64,000 nucleotides of DNA from Unio delphinus (Eukaryota > Mollusca > Bivalvia > Unionida > Unionidae), in the NCBI GenBank assembly GCA_029339505.1, contig JAQISU010000041.1:7015001-7079000 (forward strand). The letters run 5' to 3'. Both the position numbers and the translations under genes were made by a program. Below the pieces are notes generated by a model. The model was not told the DNA's origin, ran no database searches, and saw only the letters and a list, made by a program, of their open reading frames with translations. Shown one piece after another: positions 41,501 through 53,193 of the stretch (the stretch's first letter is position 1; each line of letters opens with the position of its first letter).

Positions 41501-42857
41501 ATATTCTAAAAAGCTATAAATGTATCCAAACATTGGGAAGCGTACAATTATTCAGAATGTGAAAGTCTCTATAAAGTCGTGATATAAGTTGCACACTTTC
41601 GCCTTAAGAGTTAATGATAAATGCTTGTGTAAATAAGCATACTAACACCTATAAGCACGCTTTTGTTGTATTTTTCAAGCTTAGTAGTGTCCAGATCGCT
41701 GCAGAGGTAGCAGACCACTTGACTGAATTTGAAATTTGTTAGGATAAATATGTGCAAGATCGTCTGTTTGTTGAATCTGATTAACTTCGGACCAATACTT
41801 TCAAGACAGTCAAATGCCTTAAAGCTTTACATGCAAATCGAACTGCACTTGCAAGTCTATGACAATCACCGGCAGTTAAACGATATCGTCACAGTTTATG
41901 AAAGCACTGATCATGTTTTAAAGGAGACCAGAAACCAATGGAAATATAGAATAATAATAACAACACAATAGAAGGAAACTTTATTCTGAAGTATCATATG
42001 TACCACAATGCCAATATTTAAATATTGGTATATGTTCTATGAGCTGAATCTCCGTGATCTTGTGTGCAAAATTTCCGCACCTATTCGGTTAATCTCGTGA
42101 TGTGACGTCATAGTAACGACTCCAGCATCCCGACTGACGATTTTGTATTGCTTACGGGTGTAAATAGCACATTAAAAAAAGGCTGTGGACAACACTTGTT
42201 TTCTCTTTTCGAAACGATAAAGGCATAAAGAATGTATTGATACTACAAGCGCGTCTATTTCAATGCAACACAATACAACACTCCGTGCTCATTACATTTC
42301 ACAAAGGAATGCTACGAGAGGGATCACGAAAAATAGCAGATCTATACTAAAAGTTAAAACTGTTCCAGACATACCAATGGATATTTTAAATCATGGGAAA
42401 AGTGTCGAACGTATATGTTACGAAAATAGACAGAAGGCCGAGTAAATGACCACAAAATGCAACAGTCAATTCCAGATATTTTATCTTCACCATCATTGCT
42501 AATAAAAAATATAACAGCCCGTCACCTATCATGATGATGAAATGAGTAAATGTATTTTCAAGATCACAATCTAAATCATATCACCACTGTCCAATGTGAA
42601 ATTGAGATCTGACTTTAATCAAATGGAAACTTTGTTTAAAAAATAAGATTCTTAACCCCTGACACGGTATTGTTTCGAGAAAACATAATTTTCAGCAATC
42701 TTTAAAAAATTAAAAAAATTATTTAAAACCAAAAACTTTCAGCCCATGCCTGTTACACGTATAATATTCTGTAATGATTGGAATTGATATAAACAAATAT
42801 ACCTTGGGCAGTTTAAATAGCAGTGATTAAACGAAAAGAGGTCAGATAAAAATCATG

Positions 42858-42964
42858 CACTATCATTTTGTTGGCGTTTCGAATCAAACGGGACTTTTGT
42901 AAGTAACATAGTCGCCATATTGGCATAGGCAAGTCTGTTTTAAGCAACAGGGGTAATGTAGTTC
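42858..42964 (+). repeat. 107-bp direct repeat, copy 1
   Basis: Near-identical to 44758-44865 (about two changes). It begins CACTATCATTTTGTTGGCG and ends GGGGTAATGTAGTTC. It lies in the second intron of the integrase pseudogene. Confidence 0.9.
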
Positions 42965-44757
42965 GCATATCTCGGGAGAAGATTCAACTTTTAAAAGTGC
43001 AAACCAAATCTGGTTTCTTCATGTTTGTCTCGCTTGCCATGTTTTGTTTACATTTGAGGAACGTCTAGCATTGCGTCAGGGGACCACATGATCTGTTGAC
43101 TCATAAATATCGGAAAAACTCGGCAATTTACGGAATCGTGGTATCTTCAGCCCATGATATTGAATTTATAAACAGTACAGTCGAATTAAAATTTGTCAAG
43201 AATTACATACATGAATGGAATTTTTTTTATTTCTGGTCTCCTTTAATATGTTTAAATACCATTCTTGTTGTAAATAAAAATGAGTTTTTAACACAAGTCA
43301 GTTATTGTATAATATCTTTTAGTCGGCGATTGGGCTATGTTGGGCAAAGTCACTGTATGGAAAAATGACCAGGAGTCATTACAAAGCCAGAGTCGGTAAT
43401 TGATCTTTAAAAACAGTTGCGGAAAAACAAAGCCCCATCCACAGTAAAAATGTCAAAACTTATATATCAATATTCAAATCAATGAACATATATTACAACT
43501 ATTTTACTGTACACAGAGAAGTCATTTAGTTGGAGAAAAAGAACTCTTACCTGAACGAGGAAAGTTGTTGATTATTGAATGCACCATCGATATTAACTCA
43601 TTTTCACTTATATTACTGAATCGTATCCCATGAGTCAAACGTAAGTTTGCTAGTCTCCGCTCTACAGCTCTCCTGCTTACCCCAAGCAAACTTGCCATAT
43701 TTCCTGTTGTAAAGTAATTTTCTGTAGAAAAATTAATACAGACGTTATTGAAAATAATTGTCCAAAGCACGAGAAAGATTTTCCATAGAAAGGTTTATGT
43801 TATGTGGATATAATATAGAGAATATAAATCGGTTAGTAAGGTCTAAAACACAACATTTCAGCGTACATAAAACATTAACAATCACTATATACACATTTTA
43901 ATTATATGTGTATGATAATACAAAATTTGCACCAGGAAAACGTTGGAGCCCAAGTGCAATCACGATGGTTCAAAAATCATCTGAGTTCGTGGGCAAACGT
44001 TTGTACACATCATAAGGTATATAGTATAGTTATTATTACACGTTGAACACTTAGCCATTTAACTTGTATTCCAAATATCCAACGAATAAAGTTTCAAACA
44101 GGAAAATAAAATAATAATTTTCAAACTGCGCGTGTAATTCTGATGCATGAAAGCAGCTGACATAAATAAAATGCATGAGGTCGAAGCACGATGAGATGGC
44201 CCAATCACGTGTGACGTTTTATTAAGTGATGCGAATAACATATGAATATAAACTGTCAGACATTTTTTTTTTATAATGTTTTACAGCATTTGGTAATAAA
44301 AATATTATTTAATTAAAACGAAAATAACAGCAATGGTTAATTTCAGACGCATAGGATATATGTTTTTAATAATATCCTACATTTTTTTTATATACCTTCC
44401 ACTTTATGAAAGTTTAGCGTTATGAAATAATTCCATTAATTTTGAAACAATGCACTACATGAAAGAATCATGCAAACAAACCAAAGAAAACACAATTTCT
44501 CTTATAATGTACGGTAAAAGTATAGATTGTAGAATTTCATATTAATTCTTTGACAGTACTATATATTAAATTTCAATACATGGTTCTTTAAGGACTAAAA
44601 TATTGGTACATGTTCCCATTTACTTGCAAACCTCCCAACACACACACACACCGATGTTAAAACGAAAAGGCATCAACATGAAGCAAAGCAAAACATTAAC
44701 AAAACTTAGTCATTTTATTCATAATTTCTAACCTGACTGTCACCTTAGAGTGCCATT

Positions 44758-44865
44758 CACTATCATTTTGTTGGCGTTTCGAATCAAACGGGACTTTTGT
44801 AAGTAACATAGTCGCCATATTAGCATAGGCAAGTCTGTTTTTAAGCAACAGGGGTAATGTAGTTC
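44758..44865 (+). repeat. 107-bp direct repeat, copy 2
   Basis: Partner of 42858-42964, located in the first intron of the integrase pseudogene. It overlaps a short minus-strand frame (44985-44740) that was not recognised. Confidence 0.9.
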
Positions 44866-45629
44866 ACCGTCTTTAATAATTTCAGTAATTCCGGAAATTT
44901 TTGGTGTTACATGTCTCTTACATGTGTGTACAAGAGTTGTCCTTTTTATTTGCTCAATTTGGTCACTAAATATTAAACATGTCATGTCTTACAATATTGA
45001 AAACTATCAACGCTTTAAAATGATATTTGCTTGCATACGGAAGCAGTATCAAATATTGAACATGAGCATCAGAGAAATAAAGAAGTTGGAAGCAGTAAAC
45101 ACTGAATATGTGTTAGGGGATAACAATGGAGCATGTACATATAATACAGTAGAAGATGTCTTGAAAGACCAACTCTTTTACCCCAAAGTTTTGGTCTCTC
45201 AAGACAGGTGGTCTCTCATAACAGGTCACGATGTTATATAATCAATAAATTTGTGCACTGAGATTGTGGTCTCTCAAGACAGGTGGTCTCACATAGCAGT
45301 GGTCTTTCAAGACAGGTTTTACTGTATACAGCATGTTAGTGTGTCAGTTGAGTTAAGAAATTACCAGTGAAAAATTGTAGTTGTTCCTTTCTTCTGTCAT
45401 AAAGAGGTCTGCCCCTATGCCCAGTATAGACTTGCGAGGCTCTGTACTGGTGGTCTTCGCTGACTGGCATAGAATTAATATCGGTTTTGTCAAGGATACT
45501 ACGAGCTTGTCCAAGTAGCTCAATCACTTCCACAGGCACTGATACATCTTGCAGGGAGTCCTCCATTAAAATCTCAATTCTACGTACCTGAGTCCTTATA
45601 ATGTTCGCTGCTTCAATCCTATTTGACAT

Positions 45630-46012
45630 ACGCTCTTTACATTATCTCAATTCTTCCATGATAAAGTTTACTAACGACGCCAATCCTGTTGAGCCATAAT
45701 TCATTTTTGTGGTAACATATCATCAGAGTGAAATGGAATTCAAAACGTGAATGGCAAAACTGTCTTTAGAGTCGATTGCGTTCATTTGTCATTGCAGGCA
45801 ATGGAATTGTGTTGATTTGAAGAGGCAATGAACTGGAAGTGATACAATGTGTAAATAGTTTAAATAGTTATAAAATCACACTTTCATCGCAAGTAGTGAA
45901 GCTATTGCATGTGTAATACATGTGTTACATTATTTTTCCTGGAACAACGAGTGAATAATTGTGGGAAAGGCTAAATATTACAGTGTTATTCCAATTCAAC
46001 AATAATCACGTT
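45630..46012. other. upstream of the integrase pseudogene, nothing recognised
   Basis: AT-rich sequence that would hold its promoter; no motif could be assigned. Confidence 0.4.
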
Positions 46013-46342
46013 CAGGGCCGGACCTGCTATAGCCCCCCCCCCCCTTTAAAAAAAAACAACACTGCTTTTGATAAAAGATGCAAAGGGGGTTCCGAATTCT
46101 TTTTTTTTTAAATATTTTTTTAGTGTTTTTACAACATTGCAGTTTTTAGTCACTTTTGTTAGATCCCTTTTCAAGGTTCAGATAGCACCAGATTGCACCA
46201 TTTTGCATCCTTGAAAAAAAATTCAGGGGGGGGGGGGCAAGCACCCGGTTCCCTTAGAAGGCTCGGCGATTCGCGCCTTCGCTTAACCCAATAACAAGTT
46301 TGCCCCCCCCCCCCACCCCTGAAAAACTTAGGTCCGGCCCTG
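46013..46342. mobile_element. 330-bp TIR element (MITE) with 5-bp target duplication
   Basis: Ends are CAGGGCCGGACCTGC and, inverted, CAGGGCCGGACCTAA. ACGTT flanks both sides (46008-46012 and 46343-46347). The interior has C13, G12 and C14 runs and no coding frame. CAGGG ends suggest a hAT-like or related cut-and-paste family, but the target duplication visible is only 5 bp. Confidence 0.75.
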
Positions 46343-46479
46343 ACGTTCGTATGTTATTTTTAAAAAATCACTTTTAAATCACAAGATTGCTGAAAACATA
46401 ACTCCAGACTATGTGGAATGCTATCTATGCTATTAAACTGACAGCAATTAAAATTATAAGTACGAAATAAAAATGCTAC

Positions 46480-47560
46480 ATCATGCAGGCGATTATACGA
46501 ACTTTATTAAAGACCAAAATTCCTTTAAACACCTAGTGAAGGAATTTGACAAATTTGGGAAGACCTCTGGGTAAAAAATAAATCATGAAAAAACTTTAAT
46601 ACTGAAAATAGGGAGCTGGAGAGGAAATCACTCAGGATTACCACCACACTTTAAAGAAAAAGAAAGAGTGAATGCATTGTACATTTATTTTTGGATAAGA
46701 GAAAAACAAGAAAACTATAAAAATATGAAACAGAAATTATAAACGAATGTGAACACCTGGGCACTTACGCCATTATGTCAAATGGAACGGGCCCAAGTGT
46801 CCAAAACCTACTTGTACGCGTATATAAATTTTATTACCAAGTCTATTGACATAGAAAATAAAAATTTAGAAAGAACTAGATAAGGAGATTATTAATTACA
46901 TATGTGATTTTAAGACCCGCTACGACAAGAGGGAAACTTTATATGGAGTACAAGAGAGGAGGACAAGCACTCTCCAACCCCAATTTTGATAAAGACTGCA
47001 AATATTATAAATAGATTTTAAAAGATTACAGTAATACCAACATCAAATTTGGGAGAGAATATACATCTACTGGTTTGGGTTCACAATGTGAAACGGATTG
47101 GGGGGGGGGTCATTTATAAAAATAATAAACTTGTATATAAAACAAAATGAAATACCAAGAAAACTGAGACATATCAAAGAAATACTAACCAAATATAGGG
47201 ATATAAAAGGTTTATGGGACCAGGAGGAAAAACTAACATATTGATACATTAAGAGAGGGAGTCAAAACAACACTAAATGTAAAGTAGAACATGAGAGCAT
47301 AGAGATTAACTGGAAAAGAGCATGGGGGCACTGGACCAAATTACGCTCCATAAAAATACAAAGCCTCTGCTTGAAATACATGCACAATGCATGGTTGATA
47401 GGAGAGGTAGCAGTGAGACGTGACATGGTCAGAGTATCGACAAAATGTCATCTGTGTAAAATAAGCCACTTTTAGTAAACTACACACAATGATACAGTGC
47501 GAGAGCAGGAAAACATGTAAATTGAAAGTGATATAAGAAATAAGCAAAGGGAGGAGATAT
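46480..47560 (+). pseudogene. non-LTR retrotransposon ORF2 C-terminal part (decayed, third copy)
   Basis: The plus strand repeats elements of the minus-strand copy at 16.5-17.3 kb: an APLRHYVKWNGPKCPKPTC-like thumb region, an EERRTSTLQPQF-like block, and a GEVAVRRDMVRVSTKCHLC zinc-knuckle-like end near 47400-47460. Many stops. A G9 tract near 47100 interrupts it. Confidence 0.65.
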
Positions 47561-49699
47561 TAAAAGTCAAATATATGAAGACTGCAATAAATAAATAAAA
47601 ATATACAAAATTACAGAGTACATAGTAGACATCATGATGTCCTGTGGGCAAATAATTGTGATAAAGAGGTAAACAGAAATATAAGGGGAAAAAAAGAGTG
47701 ATTAATTTTTTTTCTATCTTTTTTTGTTGTTGTTTTTCTTCTTTTTTCTTTCTTTTATACAGACAAAATATACATGGGGAAAATAAAGACTATGACATCA
47801 TGGGGTTAAATCACATGTCGCTACGGGAAGTGGACAGGCACGTGAAAGAGTTTTGAAAAAATACCCCATGTAGAACATAAACAGACCAAGTACAGATATA
47901 AAACACAAACAAGGGCTAATTCATAGGTTAATATTTACTAACTCTTTATCAATCTTAAAGCCATACAGCTCCCGTACTGTATGGTTTGACCAACCCACAG
48001 ATAGAAAAAAAAAGCAATTCTGGATTCCTTCTAATAAAATATTTAGATAAATTAATAAAAAGGAGGCCTAATCCGACTCAGGAGAAACATAATGAAAATA
48101 TAGAGGGGTGGACCTTGAATCGAGCGTAACCTACCTATTGATACTCCTAGAACTACCACGAGGAACGACACATATTAGCACGAGATTAAAACAATATATA
48201 AAAAAAAATTCCATAGAAGAAAAAAAAGAGGAAAATAAAACTAGTACACCTTTTCATCGTCAGAATTCAAAAAACCAAAACAATTTAATCGAATATAACA
48301 TAATAATATATATATATCGGGTCCTAAATCCAAATTAGTAGAAAAGAAATACAACTGCGAAAAATAACACTGAATCTAAAATTGATATTTCAAACATGTA
48401 TATCAAATAGCATACACACAATATAGCACCACTACATATAACAGATACTGAGACCTAGACGACCTCTAGGAAAGGAAACAAAAAATACATGGGAAATAAC
48501 TTCGAGCAAAGCGAAGAAGATAAAAAAACAGGCTCGGACGAACAACCTTTTTACATAACACTAAGGAAACATAAATACCCCATCAAAACTTCTAACACTA
48601 TACACAGTACAGCACAATAAGGGTGTACACACATTACAGCACAATAAGGTGTACATACAGTACAGCACAACAAGAAACTATTAGAAATCGATTTCAGACA
48701 GAGAGATTTACCGTTACTCTAAAACTGGACTGAAATCCCACCTGCTGATGACAAATAGAAGACAGCAAGCGGTAATTAAATTACCAAGCAAGACCGAAAA
48801 GCGTGCCCGTATCAACCTACAAACTAATGAGAAACGGTTAACACAGAAGAGACTAACATAAGGACACATACGATTGATTCATATTAAATACTACGGGGGA
48901 GAACTAGCAGTAAATGACCGGGAAATAGAGCAAAAAAATAATTCTTAAACATAGGGCAAATCAAGAGCTAATGAAACTTAGCCAACAATTTTCCTTATCA
49001 GGACTACAAAGAAACAAACCAAAAAGTCATATTGTCTCCGGAAAGCCATCTTAGGTTGCTAGTAAAATTACACCAGAGACTCTTTTGATCTGCATATTTT
49101 CCATCATGCCCATATGTTGGAAAAAAAATTCAATCCCATCCCAGGGCAAAAGCAACCGAAGCTTGCTATCTAAATAGAACCCGCATGAGTTGATGTAATT
49201 AATAACGTCATCATGGCCACTTTGGCTCATGCATAACTACATACCAAACAAAATATTTTAAAAATGAAAATTCAGGAGCAGGACTCGAAAGTGAGAGTCT
49301 TGAAACTGTAATACAATAAAAGAAAATAAATGGAAAAATATAAAAATAAATAAATAAAACAATTTGTGACATAATAGTAAACGGAAGCATGACTCTACAG
49401 TGAACAAGCTAATCAGAAGTGGAACGCCAATGAGATTTTATGAACGAATTCTGCAACCGTCCAGTTGAGAAATAATGACAATAAATCAACAAAAATGAAA
49501 TATCTTAACGACAGATTGATGACAATATCCACTTTAACAAATCTTTTTTCCACCACGTCTGCTCGATGGAAAATTTCAATCCATTTTCGGGGAGAAAGCA
49601 ATGAAAGTTTTGATATATAATACAACACACATATGACAATTTATTTACGTTGATGTATTTCCCTAAGGGTATCACTCACAAATCGGTGATGCTGTTTTA
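47561..49699. other. AT-rich DNA, nothing recognised
   Basis: Contains T-rich tracts near 47710 and a short triplicated CAGTACAGCACAA motif near 48605-48670. No gene, RNA or transposon end was identified. Confidence 0.5.
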
Positions 49700-52104
49700 T
49701 TAAACTCTACGGTTTCGCTTGTTTCTCTTACTTAGTTTAACACCATAAAGTTGTAACACTTCATATAGACCCAAACTTAAAGTATCAAGAGATGCTAATG
49801 GTTGATACACGTTCCATGTTGATTTGTTTCATCTATATGGAGATGTGGACCGTTTGTCTTTCTAAGGGCTCACCATATATAACTTTACAAATATGGAAGT
49901 CTTTGTAGTGTTGAAACATATATCGAAAGAAAGATAGCAGCAATGGAATCTATTTCTTTTCTTCTTTCTGAATTATCCCAGGATCATGTTTCTATGATTT
50001 TTGTAAAATATTTTCTGCTTTCACAATTTTTCAAGGAACTTTACAAAACCATATATTATCATGAAGGTTCCATCTTCGTTTTAATTAAAAAGTAGACGCA
50101 CCAGAAATAATGTGCAGATGGAAATTGGAATGGAATTATGAAACTGACATTAATAATTCATTCAAACTAGATATTCTTATAAAATACAAAGTTATTATTT
50201 TGGTACTAGGTTTTATATATATTGGAAGATAAAAGACTAAAAGTTTGGCTTATGAAAAAAAGATGAAATGTGTACAGAAATAAAAATTAAAAAAGAATAA
50301 CTTTTTAATTAGTATGCAAATTGATAAACATTGTTGCACGAATGTTGCATGCACAAGGTTCGTGTCAATTTTAATCATCAACTGTTATAAACTTCCATGT
50401 TCATATCATTTCAAAAACTTTATTTTTTTATATTTAAAATTATTTATTTCAATTTAATATTTTAATATTTTAATGGTCATAGTTTCTTCAGTGTTACTTC
50501 TAATATACATATAGCCATATATTACCGTTTACTGGTAATACATTTAAATAATAGCCACACAAAAAAACACAATGCCATTCCTAAAGTACATCCGCCTTTA
50601 TAGTGGCCAATATATAAGAAATAAAGCATCATATACACAGAGTTTCTTGATATATGGAAGCCTGTAAAACTGACAGGATTATACAATTTTGGAGACAACG
50701 CTGTTATTAGTTTTATCTTAAAATTATTCAGTACTAAAAAAATAAATAAATAAATAAACCTTGGACGAATAACGAGTATGCACGTAGGGACGGTAATGTA
50801 AAATATACCAAAAGTGACAGGAAACACATTTTTGGCTTAGTGTGTAAGGTCATTAAACATGTTAATTAATAATGATCAAATAAAATCAAGATTTAATCTC
50901 TTTAGTTGATAGATCTCGCTTTGTTGAAGCAGAAGAAACTCGCGCAGTACAGGGCAGAACTTGAAGAAAGAAAAAAACACACGCACATTCATTAATGTGG
51001 ATAAAATCACTTTATGCTGATTGGAAAACGTGGCTCTTGTTTATAAAATACGAAAAGAAATACTTGCCTTTGCTTTGCTCTGCAACTGTCCTATGCAAAA
51101 ATCTCAGCCGAATGCTGTAAATACGACCGTCGATTCTGTTTCGGGGTGCTGACATCATACGTCATAGATAACAGCGCCACCCTGTGATTGTTTGGATTTA
51201 CGCTAGTTTATTCGTAGTTTGATCAGATGGTTTACTTTCAATACGTTTCATTTAATACCACATCATTTGGAATATGAGCTGATCATTCCATTCTGCTCTT
51301 CAGACCATTTCAACTAATGCCAGATCATTTGAAATCTGAATACATCATTTCTTTTTTGGGGTTAAATCATTTAATTCAAGACTACATAATTTCATTTAAT
51401 ACTATGTCATTTGGAAGCAGAATTCATCAATCTGTTTTGTTATTTAAATCATTTAATTTAATATCACATTATTTGGAATCTGAATTCATCATTTCATTTG
51501 TTGAGTTAAATCATTTTATTTCATACTACGTATTTTCATTTAAAAATATATCGTTTGGAACCAGATTTCATTAATCCGTTTTGTTCTTTGAATCATTTAA
51601 TTTAATACCAGATGATTTGGAATTTAAATTCATGATTTCATTTGTTGAGTTAAATCATTTCATGTTAGACTACATCATTTTATCTAATAGCACGTCATTT
51701 GGAAGCATATATCATCATTCCGTTTTGTTCTTTAAATCATTTTATTTAATACCAGATCATTTCATTTAACGCCACATCATTTGAAATCTGAATTCATTGT
51801 TTCATTTTTGGGGTTCAATCATTTCATTGCATGCTACATCATTTCATATCACACAACATCATTTGGAATCTGAATTGATCATTCCGTTTGTTGGGTTAAA
51901 TCATTTCATCTCACACTTGATCATTTCATTTAATACCACGTCATTTGAAACTTGAAAGCATCATTCGGTTTTGTTCGTTAAATCATTTCATGTGACACCA
52001 AATCATTTGGAATCTGGATTGATAATTTCATTTGCTAGGTTAAATCATTTGATTTCATACCAGATCATTTGATTAATGTAATTTTGGGGGCGACGGCTGC
52101 CCAT
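49700..52104 (-). repeat. right inverted arm of the 40-kb unit
   Basis: Reverse complement of 11724-14134. The AAATGAT-type tandem units are now at the right (about 51235-52080), with the same order of units. Identity is high throughout, with scattered substitutions and small indels, so the arms have either stayed similar by gene conversion or are young. Confidence 0.85.
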
Positions 52105-52112
52105 ACATACCT
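52105..52112 (+). repeat. right 8-bp target-site duplication ACATACCT
   Basis: Identical to 11716-11723 and adjacent to the tip of the right arm. Confidence 0.65.
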
Positions 52113-52278
52113 GTCAGCAAAATTAAATCATTAACAGCTTGTATCCCTTGCAGATTACTGGTACTTTATGTGTTTGTTTATTCAGTGTTGGAATGAACTA
52201 AGAGAGGATATGAATTGATCTATTATGAATTTGACTATCAATTTTGCAATACATTGAATGTTTTAAAACTTACTAGAA

Positions 52279-52540
52279 GGACCCCGAGTGACGGAGTGGT
52301 CTGAAGCGCTCTCCGTTATGGATCACTGCCATCTCACCTCAGTCTGCGTGGGTTCAATTTTAAGATTCGACTAATGTAGTTATGTGAGAAAACTTACCAG
52401 TAGCTTCTCATAGGTCGGGGGTTCTTTTCGGGGGTTTTCCCATGTTCTTCCTCCACCAATAATACTGGCTGCCATGTATAGCCTATCGTGTGCTGAAAAA
52501 TGGCATTAAACCCTACAACAACAACAACAACAACAACAAC
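52279..52540 (+). mobile_element. tRNA-derived SINE with (CAA)n tail, copy 1
   Basis: The head resembles a Leu/Ser-type tRNA: an A-box-like GAGTGGTCTGAAGCG and a B-box-like GGGTTCAATTT. A 3' part with TGGCTGCCATGTATAGCC and a (CAA)n tail follows. Further copies lie at 52951-53193 and 53739-53971. Confidence 0.8.
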
Positions 52541-52950
52541 CAACTTACTAGATAATAATTATATAAATACACATGCCTTATGATCATACCAGGAATTTTT
52601 CTTGACAAAAGTATGATATTTATAAGTGTGTATCTATTCACACGTGTTTTACAGCCATCAGTTTGTATACATGTTGCTAAATATGGTCTCACCTTTTAAT
52701 AAGTCATTTATTTTAAACATTCCTATGATTTGACATCTTAAAATATGTTCTGTGTATCTTGCCATTTAATTTAGTATTTTGCAGAAATATGCTTCACAGT
52801 GACAATCATCAGTACTTAATTGGTTTAGTTGGTGTTTATGTAATGTATGTAAATAGTGTTAAAGTTGCTGTGTTAAACAGTGTATGGAAATGCTGTTGTT
52901 ACCTTTTTACATAGTGTATGGAAATAATGCTATAGTTACTGTGTTGCATA

Positions 52951-53193
52951 GGGGCCTCGAGTGATTTAAAGTGCTGTCCATTATGGATCACTGCCATCTC
53001 ACCTCTGTCTGCGTAGGTTCGAGTCTGAGATTCAGCTAATGTAGTTATATGAGAAAGTTTGCCAGTAGCTTCTCGTGGTTCAGTGGTTCTTTCCGAGGGT
53101 TCTCCCGGGTTCTTCCTCCATCAATAATACTGGCCGCCATGTATAGCCTATCGTGTGCTGAAAAGTTGCATTAAGCTCTACAACAACAACAAC
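52951..53193 (+). mobile_element. same SINE family, copy 2
   Basis: Shares CACTGCCATCTCACCTC, GGTTCGAGTC and TGGCCGCCATGTATAGCC with copy 1 and ends in (CAA)n. It sits inside the minisatellite that continues to 54.96 kb. Confidence 0.8.

Larger units (their letters stand above)
38559..45629 (-). pseudogene. five-exon DDE integrase-core gene, degenerate
   Basis: Minus-strand exons with matching phases: 45629-45365 (helical N terminus, GHRGRPLYD), 43721-43551 (NMASLLGVSRRAVERRL, a helix-turn-helix), 41234-41051 (ends LAFDGNHKLIR), 40041-39483 ([16 protein letters not shown] to ANEYFKELDQ) and 38773-38559 (YGMDPDAPLPEP). This is a spliced integrase-core protein family found in many animals, unrelated to the integrase at 35 kb. 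Damage: the first catalytic Asp is present (DGNHK), the second appears replaced ([10 protein letters not shown]), the codon expected for the Glu is TAG at SVHNSRI, a TAA follows in the same exon, and the last exon lacks one base near 38680. Introns hold two ~107-bp direct repeats. Confidence 0.8.
11724..52104. mobile_element. 40.4-kb unit with 2.4-kb inverted terminal arms and 8-bp target duplication
   Basis: The sequence at 11724-14134 recurs inverted at 49700-52104. Outer tips read ATGGATAGCCGTCGCCGCC on the left and ATGGGCAGCCGTCGCCCCC on the right arm (reverse strand), then stay aligned base for base. Directly outside both tips is ACATACCT (11716-11723 and 52105-52112), a direct repeat. 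That is the footprint of one insertion of the whole unit, not of two independent repeats. Long TIRs made partly of tandem repeats are seen in Foldback and Galileo elements; 8-bp duplications are typical of the hAT and P superfamilies. No matching transposase was recognised inside. The interior holds LINE pieces, the virus-like element, a HECT remnant and an integrase pseudogene, so it is a nested composite. Confidence 0.7.

Noticed and set aside
14134..49700. Symmetry of LINE fragments at about 2.2 kb inside each arm, suggesting longer inverted arms
   Set aside because: The sequence between arm and LINE does not match on the two sides; the LINE copies are separate insertions of one family.
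52279..52370. tRNA gene with A- and B-box-like words
   Set aside because: Part of a dispersed SINE with a (CAA)n tail; no acceptor-stem pairing.
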